Part shown: positions 27,991 through 35,474 of the stretch, piece after piece | Position numbering within the stretch: position 1 is the first letter of the stretch | Layout of the letters: each line of letters starts with the position of its first letter | NCBI GenBank assembly: GCA_947455995.1 | Contig: CANGQA010000017.1 | Span: forward strand, 1 to 38,813 | Source: Hyphomicrobiales bacterium | GTDB taxonomy: Bacteria; Pseudomonadota; Alphaproteobacteria; Rhizobiales; Beijerinckiaceae | Reading direction: 5' to 3' | DNA length: 38,813 bases | The notes under the pieces: model-generated | The model's input: the letters and a program-made list of their open reading frames with translations, nothing else | Databases searched by the model: none | What the model was told of the DNA's origin: nothing | Translations under genes and position numbers: made by a program

Positions 27991-28025
27991 GCCCATCCTG
28001 TTGATGCAATGCTCCGGAGGCTTGA

Positions 28026-28694
28026 GTGCCTGATTTTGATCTAACGCCGATTCTGGACAGCTGGCAGTTTCTGGCCACCGGCGTTGGTGTGACTATTTTA
28101 TTATCGATCCTCAGCATGGCAGCTTCACTGATGCTGGGCACGCTTTTGGGTTTGGGGCGGGTCTATGGCCCGCGTGGCTTGCAACTGGCCATCACCTTTT
28201 ATGTCGATACGATGCGTTCGATCCCCGTTCTGGTGGTGATTGTCTGGATCTATTTTGCGGTTCCCATTCTGAGCGGGATCAATTTCCCGCCCTTCTGGTC
28301 AGCCCTGATAGCCATCACCATTCACATCACGGCCTCTGTTGTGGAAATTGTCCGTGCCGGTGTGGAATCGATCCGCGAGGGGCAGTGCCGCGCAGGCCTG
28401 GCGCTGGGCATGTCCTGGCCGCAAGTGATCATGCACATTGTTCTGCCACAGGCAGCCATCCGCATGTTGCCGGCGATCGGCTCGGTCTTGTCCGTGACGA
28501 TCAAGGATACAGCGATTGCCTCGGTGATTGCGGTGCCGGAATTCATGAAACGCGCCGAAACGGTGGCTTCGCAAAGTTACCAGCCGATGGAAGTGTTCAC
28601 CTTCGCCATCATTGTCTATTTCCTGCTGTTGTTCCCAACCACGCGTACGGTTGATTTCATCTATCGGCGGCTTTCACATCTGGGGCGGTCATGA
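28026..28694 (+). CDS. ABC importer permease, polar amino acid type (HisM/HisQ family)
   Basis: A membrane protein of 222 aa with five or so spans. It begins FDLTPILDSWQFLATGVGVTILLSI, the start typical of His/Glu/Gln permeases. The ATPase-contact loop is [41 protein letters not shown] start with GGAGG seven bases before it is used, as no ATG fits. It overlaps the second permease gene (ATGA). Confidence 0.9.
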   Translation: MPDFDLTPILDSWQFLATGVGVTILLSILSMAASLMLGTLLGLGRVYGPRGLQLAITFYVDTMRSIPVLVVIVWIYFAVPILSGINFPPFWSALIAITIHITASVVEIVRAGVESIREGQCRAGLALGMSWPQVIMHIVLPQAAIRMLPAIGSVLSVTIKDTAIASVIAVPEFMKRAETVASQSYQPMEVFTFAIIVYFLLLFPTTRTVDFIYRRLSHLGRS

Positions 28695-29350
28695 CGCTGG
28701 ATTGGTCGGTTGTTTGGCAGAATAAATGGCTGCTTGCCGAAGGTGCCTTGATGACCATCGTGCTGACGGTCTTGACCATGGGCTTCGCCGTGCCACTGGG
28801 GATTGTGCTGGCCTTCATGCGGATTTCCAAGTGGCGCAGCTTGGCCTTGTTCAGCCAATGCTTTGTCGAATTATTCCGCAATATTCCGTTGATCTTGATC
28901 GTCTACTGGTCGTTTTACGTGATCCCGATTCTGGTTCCGGTGCAGTTCTCGGCTTTCACCACCGGCCTGATTGCCCTTGTCCTGTGTGTTTCGGCCTATA
29001 ATGCCGAAACCTTCCGCGCCGGAATCAATTCGGTGCGGGCAGGGCAGACCAATGCAGGCCTGGCCTTGGGCATGAGCCAGTTTCAGGTGATGAAGGAGAT
29101 CATTCTGCCACAAGCGGCGCGGCGGGTTCTGCCGATTCTGGCGACAACTTGGGTCTCCTTGTTCAAGGATACGTCCTTGGTGTCGGTGATCGCGGTCGGC
29201 GAATTGTCACATGTCGCCTTGCAGATCCGTTCACAAAGTTTCCGGGTTCTGGAAATGCTCACGGCGATGGCGGTGATTTATTGGATGATGGGCTATCCGC
29301 AGGCCAAACTCTCCGACTGGGTTCGCAAGAAATTCGAGGTCAAGGAATGA
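28691..29350 (+). CDS. ABC importer permease, polar amino acid type (second)
   Basis: The partner permease (219 aa). Features are [23 protein letters not shown] at the start, [19 protein letters not shown] and the contact loop [35 protein letters not shown]. It overlaps both the preceding permease and the following ATPase by four bases, so all three are co-translated. Confidence 0.9.
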   Translation: MTLDWSVVWQNKWLLAEGALMTIVLTVLTMGFAVPLGIVLAFMRISKWRSLALFSQCFVELFRNIPLILIVYWSFYVIPILVPVQFSAFTTGLIALVLCVSAYNAETFRAGINSVRAGQTNAGLALGMSQFQVMKEIILPQAARRVLPILATTWVSLFKDTSLVSVIAVGELSHVALQIRSQSFRVLEMLTAMAVIYWMMGYPQAKLSDWVRKKFEVKE

Positions 29351-30120
29351 CTGATACAACTCCCATCCGGCGTGCGGCCACGCAACCGCCCTTGCTGGAA
29401 TATAAACATGTCCGCAAAGCTTTTGGCGCCTTTCAGGCCATTGATGATATTTCCATCAATATCTATCCCGGCGAGGTGGTGTGCTTTATCGGTCCGTCAG
29501 GTTCGGGAAAATCCACCTTGTTGCGCGGTACCAATGGTTTGGACCCTTTTGATGGTGGCGAGGTGATTTTTGACGGACTGGTTTTGCCACGCAAACCAAG
29601 CGACGTCCGCAAAGTACGCCAGCGCATGGGGATGGTGTTCCAGAATTTTGAATTGTTTCCCCATAAGACCGCCTTGCAGAATGTGGCGATCGGCCCGATC
29701 ACAGTGCTGAACACCGATCGTGCGACAGCCGAAAAGCAGGCCATGGCGCTCTTGGCCAAAGTCGGGCTGGATGACAAGGCGGATAATTATCCGGTCAATC
29801 TTTCGGGTGGACAACAGCAAAGAGTTGCGATTGCGCGGGCGCTGGCCATGCAGCCCGAGGTTCTGCTGTTTGACGAGCCGACATCCGCGCTTGATCCTGA
29901 AACCATCGGTGAGGTGCTGTCGGTAATGAAGGCGCTGGCCGACGAAGGCCGCACCATGGTGATTGTCACCCATGAAATGAGCTTTGCCCGCCGCGTGGCC
30001 GATTGGGTGATCGTGTTCGAGCGCGGCAAGGTGCTCGAAGAAGGGCCACCCGAACAGATTTTCGAAGCGCCCACGGTCGAACGGACCAAGGAATTCCTTG
30101 GCCATCTGGGCTGGGCCTGA
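29347..30120 (+). CDS. ABC importer ATPase, polar amino acid type (HisP/GlnQ family)
   Basis: The energising subunit of 257 aa. Walker A is GPSGSGKST at residues 49-57. Q-loop [14 protein letters not shown], signature [16 protein letters not shown] and Walker [14 protein letters not shown] are all canonical for the HisP/GlnQ subgroup, and the D-loop and H-loop ([13 protein letters not shown]) are intact. The ATG overlaps the permease stop; a longer frame from 29149 that extends into the permease gene is rejected. The uxuA gene follows after 40 bases. Confidence 0.93.
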   Translation: MTDTTPIRRAATQPPLLEYKHVRKAFGAFQAIDDISINIYPGEVVCFIGPSGSGKSTLLRGTNGLDPFDGGEVIFDGLVLPRKPSDVRKVRQRMGMVFQNFELFPHKTALQNVAIGPITVLNTDRATAEKQAMALLAKVGLDDKADNYPVNLSGGQQQRVAIARALAMQPEVLLFDEPTSALDPETIGEVLSVMKALADEGRTMVIVTHEMSFARRVADWVIVFERGKVLEEGPPEQIFEAPTVERTKEFLGHLGWA

Positions 30121-30160
30121 ACCCGAGTGTCTATGAAGATTTAGAGAAACGAGGACAGTG

Positions 30161-31357
30161 ATGGAACAAGCATGGCGGTGGTTTGGCCCTGAAGAGCCGA
30201 CAACTTTACGTGATGTCACGCAAACCGGCGCAACCGGCATTGTGACAGCCCTGCATCAAATCAAATATGGCGAGGTCTGGTCTGTCGACGAGATCATGAC
30301 CCGTAAAAATATGATCGAGGCCGATCCAGAGCTCGGTTTGCGCTGGAGCGTGGTGGAAAGTCTGCAAATTCCCGAGGCGGTGAAGCTTGGTGAAGCCAAT
30401 CTGGAGCCGATGTTTGAAAAATACCGCCAATCCATTCGTAATCTCGCCCAATGCGGGATCGACACGATCTGCTACAATTTTATGACCGTGCAGGATTGGA
30501 TGCGGACAGAGCATAGTTATCCCTTGCCCGGCGGTGGGCGCGCATTGCGCTTCAATGCCTATGAATATGCGGCGTTCGATTGCTTCATTCTCAAGCGGAA
30601 AGATGCTGAAGCGGACCAGACGCCGGAAGTTCTGGAAGCTGCAAAACAATGGATCGTCAAATCCTCGCAGGCCGATCGGGATAAGCTGTTTGCCAATATC
30701 ATGGCCGGTTTGCCCGGTGCCTTCGAGCGGTATGATCTGCAAACTTTACGCGATATTCTGGCCCGCCATGCCCATATCACCAAGGACATGCTGCGCAACA
30801 ATCTCAAAACCTTTTTGGAAAACATCATTCCGACGGCGGAAGAATGCGGTGTCCGGATGTGTATCCATCCCGATGATCCGCCCCGTCCGCTGCTCGGCCT
30901 GCCGCGCATTACCTGTAACGAGGAGGATATCGCCTTCATTCTCGGTTGTGTGCCCTCGCCGTCGAATGGGCTGACCTTCTGCACAGGTTCGCTCGGCGCC
31001 AATGTGGCCAATGATGTGCCCCATATTGCCGAACGCTTTGCCGATAAAATCCACTTTGCCCATTTGCGCAATGTCAGCAATTATCCCGACGGCTCCTTCA
31101 TGGAAGCCGCCCATCTCGATGGCGATGTGGATATGGTGGCCGTTGTCGAGGTCTTGCTGCGCGAGCAGAAACGTCGGCAGGAGGCAGGGCGCAAGGATTG
31201 GCGGATACCATTCCGGCCTGATCATGGCCATGAATTGCTTGATGATGTGAACAAGCCAACCCATCCCGGCTATCCAGCCATTGGCCGCCTGCGCGGTTTG
31301 GCCGAAATCCGCGGCGTGATGACGGCTGTCGCCAAAATGCACAATTTGCCGACATGA
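30161..31357 (+). CDS. uxuA: Mannonate dehydratase
   Basis: UxuA (398 aa; E. coli has about 394) dehydrates D-mannonate to 2-keto-3-deoxygluconate in hexuronate catabolism. Hallmarks are the N-terminal WRWFGPEEPTTLRDVTQTGATGIVTALH, the metal-site stretches MCIHPDDPPRPLLGLPRI and GLTFCTGSLG, and FRPDHGHELLDD near the end. GAGG six bases before the ATG at 30161 decides this start over a GTG one codon upstream. The position behind an amino acid-type importer is unusual; uxuA normally accompanies uxuB, uxaC or TRAP transporters. Confidence 0.93.
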   Translation: MEQAWRWFGPEEPTTLRDVTQTGATGIVTALHQIKYGEVWSVDEIMTRKNMIEADPELGLRWSVVESLQIPEAVKLGEANLEPMFEKYRQSIRNLAQCGIDTICYNFMTVQDWMRTEHSYPLPGGGRALRFNAYEYAAFDCFILKRKDAEADQTPEVLEAAKQWIVKSSQADRDKLFANIMAGLPGAFERYDLQTLRDILARHAHITKDMLRNNLKTFLENIIPTAEECGVRMCIHPDDPPRPLLGLPRITCNEEDIAFILGCVPSPSNGLTFCTGSLGANVANDVPHIAERFADKIHFAHLRNVSNYPDGSFMEAAHLDGDVDMVAVVEVLLREQKRRQEAGRKDWRIPFRPDHGHELLDDVNKPTHPGYPAIGRLRGLAEIRGVMTAVAKMHNLPT

Positions 31358-31383
31358 TTTTTTAGATGTTATGCAACCAGAAT

Positions 31384-31433
31384 CGGCCGCACCCAAAGTG
31401 CGGCCGCTTGCCGTCCCGGCTTAATTCCGGCAA
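31384..31433. terminator. Paired hairpins between convergent uxuA and nanA
   Basis: A 9-bp perfect stem (CGGCCGCAC with GTGCGGCCG, 5-base loop) is followed by a weaker TTGCCG/CGGCAA stem. They fill most of the 84-base gap between two convergent stops, so a bidirectional terminator is likely, although T-runs are poor. Confidence 0.6.
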
Positions 31434-31441
31434 AGGCCTGG

Positions 31442-32350
31442 TTAAGCGCGACCTTCGCGCCATTTCAGAAGTGGCATGAGAGCCGTTTCCAAACGTGCTT
31501 TGTCCTCACCTGTCAGTCGTCTGAAGGGTTGCCGTGCCATCCCGACTGGAACACCCATCATGTCCAAAGCCATTTTACAGCCGGGAATGACACCGACTTC
31601 GATCAAAGCTTCGATGATGACATTCGCCATCTTCTGGAGTTCCAATGCCTGTGCTGCGTGGTCTTGTGCATACAGGCTTGCTATTGCGACAAACACGTCA
31701 CCCATGAGATTATATGTCGTTCCAATCGCACCGCTGGCGCCCATACTCAGTCCTGCCAGCCACATTTCGTCATAGCCATTATAAATGAGGGCGTCCGGGC
31801 AGTGCCTCCGCAAGCGCTCCAAGGCAAAAAGATCTGTCGAAGTATGTTTGACGCCAATGATGTTTTTATGCCCAAGCAGATTTGACAATTCTGCAACGCT
31901 GAAGGCCTGTGTAATGGCCGGAAAATTATAGATGATCAGAGGCAAGGCCGCATTGTCAGCAATCGTCCGATAATGCGACATCACTTCCGCACGGGAAAAC
32001 TGGTAATAGTACGGCGTCACGGCTGAGATGGCATCATATCCGGATGAGTGGGCCACTTCTGCCAGTTTCAAAACATCCCGCGTCGCAACCGCTCCGACAT
32101 GGGCAATCAGCCTCAGCTTGCCTTTGGCACAATCGGCAACATGGCGAAGACACTCTGCCCGTTCGTCGATGCTTTGGAGCATCGCTTCACCGGAACTGCC
32201 GCCGACATAGAGACCATGCACGCCTTGGCGGATGATAAATTGGACAAGGGCCTCGCTTGATGTCCGATCGATGGCCTCCTCTTTGTCAAAAGGGGTGAGC
32301 AAAGCGGCGTGAATTCCGCCGAGATTTTTCAATGAGCCGTTCAATGTCAT
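31442..32350 (-). CDS. nanA: N-acetylneuraminate lyase (DapA superfamily)
   Basis: A class I aldolase (302 aa) that cleaves sialic acid to N-acetylmannosamine and pyruvate. The assignment above the general DapA family rests on NanA-specific stretches: YVGGSSGEAMLQS (residues 48-60), LIAHVGAVAT, AVTPYYYQFS, the tyrosine in YNFPA (Y141), the Schiff-base lysine K168 in GVKHTS, and NGYDEMWLAGLSMGASGAIGTTYN. AAGGA lies upstream of the ATG. nanE, nanK and a dedicated sialic acid importer are not in the window. Beside uxuA it might instead split 2-keto-3-deoxy sugar acids, a related reaction. Confidence 0.83.
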   Translation of the reverse strand: MTLNGSLKNLGGIHAALLTPFDKEEAIDRTSSEALVQFIIRQGVHGLYVGGSSGEAMLQSIDERAECLRHVADCAKGKLRLIAHVGAVATRDVLKLAEVAHSSGYDAISAVTPYYYQFSRAEVMSHYRTIADNAALPLIIYNFPAITQAFSVAELSNLLGHKNIIGVKHTSTDLFALERLRRHCPDALIYNGYDEMWLAGLSMGASGAIGTTYNLMGDVFVAIASLYAQDHAAQALELQKMANVIIEALIEVGVIPGCKMALDMMGVPVGMARQPFRRLTGEDKARLETALMPLLKWREGRA

Positions 32351-32556
32351 CGTGGGAGGTCCTTGTGTCGGGAGGTGTTTGTATCACTTCTGAATCCGAG
32401 GCTACAAGGCCGATACGGGAAAGTCTAATTCAGTGTCGGTTTCAAACAAGAAGCCCCGGTCCAGAATGTCGGGCGGGCTTTTGGCCACCATCTGCTCTGG
32501 ACCTCCCTCAATCAGTGATTCCAAATTAATCCGTCGTGATCGGAAAGGACACCAAT

Positions 32557-32616
32557 ATTTGTACAACATTTGTAAATAGAACAAATAAGGAACAAATGAA
32601 GGTACGAGGAATTTGT
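32557..32616 (-). promoter_or_regulatory. Symmetric array of ATTTGT/ACAAAT hexamers upstream of nanA
   Basis: ATTTGT at 32557 and 32568, and ACAAAT at 32581 and 32592, form a mirror-symmetric set with 11-base spacing inside each arm, centred on 32577. A fifth ATTTGT is at 32611. The first pair also contains the palindrome TTGTACAA. The array lies about 210 bases before the nanA start, on the chromosomal side of the tRNA remnant. The rest of 32351-32650 shows no convincing gene. A regulator-binding region for nanA is likely; the protein is unknown. Confidence 0.5.
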
Positions 32617-32649
32617 CGATTTTTAAGTCATTGATTTTATTGAGAAATT

Positions 32650-32706
32650 TGGCGCACCCGACACGATTCGAACGTGTGACCTTTGCCTTCGGAGGGCAAC
32701 GCTCTA
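32650..32706 (-). tRNA. 3' remnant of tRNA-Arg(CCG), integration site (att) of the element
   Basis: Read on the minus strand, these 57 bases give the end of the D-arm (TAGAGC), a complete anticodon arm with loop CTCCGAA (anticodon CCG), the T-arm with GTTCGAATC and an acceptor 3' strand ending in CCA. The 5' acceptor strand and most of the D-arm are missing and replaced by unrelated sequence from 32707. This is the typical displaced tRNA end left by a tyrosine integrase. The intact tRNA should lie at the other end of the element, beyond the right edge. Confidence 0.88.
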
Positions 32707-32869
32707 CTCTTTTCTGCTGCTTACTTCAAATTATTTTTATGAGCTGAGCCATTGTAATTACTGATAATTAGGCTATATTTAGGGCAATGGTCAATACCGG
32801 CAATGTCCAGTTATTCCGTTATTCTGCTTACTTATTGCTTACCCGTTCATGCCTTGCAAGGTAAAATCA

Positions 32870-34084
32870 ATGAAATTTACAGTTCGTAGCATTGCCGCGC
32901 TGAAGCCGGACCATTCCCGTGAAATTTTTCATTGGTGCGATGATGTCAAAGGCTTTGGTATACGTATTAAGCCTACAGGTACGGCATCCTACCTTCTGCA
33001 ATACCGGACTAGTGGTGGTATCAGTCGCCGCCTGACATTAGGCAAGGTCAGCGTGCTTACCCCCGATGAGGCACGGCGGCTAGCCAAGCAGCGGCTTTCA
33101 GAAGTTGCTAGAGGCAACGATCCTGCAAATGAAAGAGCAGAAGAGCGTCGGAGCATGTCTATGAAAGACCTGTGCAACGATTATATGAAGGCTATCGAGG
33201 CAGGAGCGATACTTGGAAAAAAAGGTTTACCGAAGAAACCTTCAACCCTCGTCACAGATAAGGGGCGGATCGAAAGGCACATCCTGCCGCTACTTGGCAC
33301 GAAAAAGGTCCGCGACATAACTTCACCTGACATAGTGCGTTTTATAAAAGATGTCACCCAAGGCAAGACTGCGACTGACATAAAGACTGGGCTAAGAGGC
33401 AGGGCGATTGTTGAAGGTGGCAGGGGTGCTGCGGCACGAACCGCCGGGCTGCTTGGCGGTATTCTGACTTATGCCGTTACAGAAGGAATCATAGAACACA
33501 ATCCGGCGAGGGGGGTTAAGCGACCTGCGGATCAAAAGCGCATTGTGCGCCTTGAGCCGTCTCACTATCGCACGCTCGGGGAAAGTTTGCCTGTCATGTT
33601 GCAGAAGGGGACGGCACGGCATGCCATTTTGGCGATACAGCTGCTCGCACTAACTGGGTGCCGCAGGGGGGAGATCGAGGCCCTGCAATGGTCAGAAGTG
33701 GATCTGGAAGGACAAGCCTTAAGGCTGAATGATTCCAAGACAGGCCGCAGCATCCGGCCTATCGGCAAGCCGGTTATCAAGCTGCTTAGTTCACTTAATA
33801 ATAATGGGACATGGGTGCTGCCAGGTCGGGAGGGTAGGCATTACGGAGGCTTGCCGAAAGTCTGGGCGCGTTCTGTACCGATCGATGGTCTCACCTTGCA
33901 TGGATTGCGGCACGGATTTGCAAGCGTGGCTGGAGATCTAGGGTATAGCGAACTTGTGATTGGCGCGCTTCTGGGACACGCGTCGACCGGCATAACATCA
34001 CGATACATCCACCACATCGACACTACACTGATTTCAGCAGCAGATGCCGTTGCATCTAAAATCGCAGATATGATGGGTTATTAA
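32870..34084 (+). CDS. int: Tyrosine site-specific integrase (P4 family)
   Basis: A 404-residue integrase with an N-terminal arm-binding domain (DUF4102-like; GFGIRIKPTGTASYLLQYRTSG with LGKVSVLTPDEARRLAKQ), a SAM-like core-binding domain, and a catalytic domain. The catalytic set is complete: R265 (TGCRRGE), H344 and R347 (HGLRHGFAS), H370 (LLGHAS) and Y379 (SRYIHH). The ATG at 32870 has GCAAGG eight bases upstream; an ATG 21 bases earlier is the alternative. It reads away from the tRNA-Arg remnant 164 bases to its left, the expected position for the element's own integrase. Confidence 0.95.
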   Translation: MKFTVRSIAALKPDHSREIFHWCDDVKGFGIRIKPTGTASYLLQYRTSGGISRRLTLGKVSVLTPDEARRLAKQRLSEVARGNDPANERAEERRSMSMKDLCNDYMKAIEAGAILGKKGLPKKPSTLVTDKGRIERHILPLLGTKKVRDITSPDIVRFIKDVTQGKTATDIKTGLRGRAIVEGGRGAAARTAGLLGGILTYAVTEGIIEHNPARGVKRPADQKRIVRLEPSHYRTLGESLPVMLQKGTARHAILAIQLLALTGCRRGEIEALQWSEVDLEGQALRLNDSKTGRSIRPIGKPVIKLLSSLNNNGTWVLPGREGRHYGGLPKVWARSVPIDGLTLHGLRHGFASVAGDLGYSELVIGALLGHASTGITSRYIHHIDTTLISAADAVASKIADMMGY

Positions 34085-34085
34085 T

Positions 34086-34634
34086 ATGAAATGTGCTGAA
34101 GAGCTTATTATCGGAAATATGATAAACTTAGATCTGGAACCTACGATTGCTGAGGTTCTTAACACGCTCTCTAAATTCGAATATTTAGCAGAACTACCTC
34201 ATGCCGAATTAATAACACTTGCTTCTGAACTGAAGTCAGCTGCAGTTGCTGCAAGTGGAAGCGCGCACGGCAGGGTTATGGGCAAGGGCAAAGGGGCGCG
34301 ACGAGGCCAGCGAAAGCATCTCATCCCGTTTTATCTGAACCAAGTACGCCATGCGTTGAATGCGGCAGGAATAACTATCACGAACACGAAAAATAAATAC
34401 AGCCCCAAAAGAAAGGGCTCGGGATCACCATTATACTACCGCGTGGCGCACGCTATTGCACGTCACACAAATGTAGTGCTTCCCAATGGACATGCAGGGC
34501 CACTGGCTCTTCCGATAGGGCTTATGCCGCAGGATAAAGTGGCTACAACACTCGCTGTAGTTGAGGCCTACGAGGTTGATTACTTCACAGACGAGAGCGG
34601 GACAAAAGCAACAAGATATGTCGCAACCAAATGA
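34086..34634 (+). CDS. Hypothetical protein of the element
   Basis: I do not recognise this 182-residue protein. The gene starts one base after the integrase stop, so the two are probably one transcript. The N-terminal 60 residues are acidic and helical in character. They are followed by a Gly/Lys/Arg-rich stretch (GRVMGKGKGARRGQRKH) and a basic middle part, which suggests nucleic-acid contact. The C-terminal third is more hydrophobic and ends in YATK-like charged residues. A second in-frame ATG at 34119 could be used. Confidence 0.65.
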   Translation: MKCAEELIIGNMINLDLEPTIAEVLNTLSKFEYLAELPHAELITLASELKSAAVAASGSAHGRVMGKGKGARRGQRKHLIPFYLNQVRHALNAAGITITNTKNKYSPKRKGSGSPLYYRVAHAIARHTNVVLPNGHAGPLALPIGLMPQDKVATTLAVVEAYEVDYFTDESGTKATRYVATK

Positions 34635-34638
34635 TGTT

Positions 34639-34685
34639 CCTGTACAGGGACAAATTTTGCCCCAAACTATTTGCCTGTTTGCCCC
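34639..34685. promoter_or_regulatory. Palindrome and TTTGCC(CC) repeats before the HTH gene
   Basis: The 10-bp perfect palindrome CCTGTACAGG lies four bases after the stop of the preceding gene. It is followed by TTTGCCCC at 34656, TTTGCC at 34670 and TTTGCCCC at 34678. A -10-like TATAAT is at 34744-34749, 11 bases before the HTH start codon, with no clear -35. These could be operators for the element's HTH protein or integrase arm sites. Confidence 0.4.
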
Positions 34686-34760
34686 TTAGCATTGTCAACA
34701 ATCCGGCATAGATTCTTGATTACTCGCCATGACTGGCGGCAGGTATAATGGAATCAAAAA

Positions 34761-35036
34761 ATGCTTATCAAATCTGAACTTCTTAATCCAAACGAAGCAA
34801 GTTTATATCTCGCAGCACAGGGAGTGCGGCGTACGACAAGCACACTGGCTAAAATCCGTGTGCTCGGTGGCGGACCAGTTTACCGCAAATGCAACCGTGC
34901 GATTTTGTATGCCAAATCCGATCTCGATGCATGGGTGGCAAGCCTTATGTCTCCAACGGCAGCCAGCACAACCGCAATGAAGGCAGTCCACAGCCAATCT
35001 CCTGAATTGCACCTCACCAATTCCATTGCAGCATAA
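34761..35036 (+). CDS. AlpA/excisionase-like helix-turn-helix protein
   Basis: A small protein (91 aa) with a MerR-type winged helix that begins ELLNPNEASLYLAAQGVRRTTSTLAKIRVLGGGPVYRK and closes with ILYAKSDLDAWVAS, the pattern of excisionase/AlpA-type HTH_17 domains: a hydroxyl-rich recognition helix, a GGP-x-Y wing and the D-L-D-A-W end. The last 30 residues are low-complexity. In P4-like satellites AlpA activates integrase or acts as excisionase, and this position before the primase gene agrees. Ribosome site weak; A-run before ATG. Confidence 0.8.
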   Translation: MLIKSELLNPNEASLYLAAQGVRRTTSTLAKIRVLGGGPVYRKCNRAILYAKSDLDAWVASLMSPTAASTTAMKAVHSQSPELHLTNSIAA

Positions 35037-35096
35037 AAAAATGCCTGCACTCGATATTGAGTAAGGGTAAAATCAACTATTTGATGGAGATTTAAC

Positions 35097-35474
35097 ATGT
35101 CTGTTTATCGTATTCCGGTCAAAGACCCACAACTGCTTCAACACTTGCAGGAGGTGATTTGCGAGCAATTTGATACGCTTCTCGCCCGCGCGGTCGACGA
35201 CCATTGCACCGTCGGCAATCCAGGCTGTGGAGAATGGCACAATATTCGTGATTGCTGCAGGGGGGCTGTACAGATGAACGGAGAATTAGTTGCGCTTGCA
35301 GCTGCTGCAATGTCTTTGAACGGGACTGTTGATAATAACCTCCTGCATCGCATTCTAGACAACAAATGCGGCAACGCGTGTATTGAAGATGGGTGCTTGG
35401 TCATTGATATGTGGGACGATAATCGGGGCGAAATGTCCCTCCAGCACAATCCACCCCCATTGATGCCTTGCTGA
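35097..35474 (+). CDS. Small cysteine-rich hypothetical protein of the element
   Basis: A 125-residue protein not recognised. GGAG lies eight bases before the ATG. It has nine cysteines, including HCTVGNPGCGEWHNIRDCC in the middle and CGNACIEDGC later, so metal binding or disulfide formation is possible. There is no signal peptide and no clear membrane span. The stop TGA is followed at once by the primase-helicase frame, so the two are probably translated together. Confidence 0.65.
   Translation: MSVYRIPVKDPQLLQHLQEVICEQFDTLLARAVDDHCTVGNPGCGEWHNIRDCCRGAVQMNGELVALAAAAMSLNGTVDNNLLHRILDNKCGNACIEDGCLVIDMWDDNRGEMSLQHNPPPLMPC

Noticed and set aside
32402-32584. 60-aa minus-strand open frame upstream of nanA
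   Set aside because: It starts at TTG without a ribosome site, resembles nothing, and overlaps the presumed control region.
34639-34648. LexA box
   Set aside because: The palindrome CCTGTACAGG does not match the alphaproteobacterial GTTC-N7-GTTC pattern.
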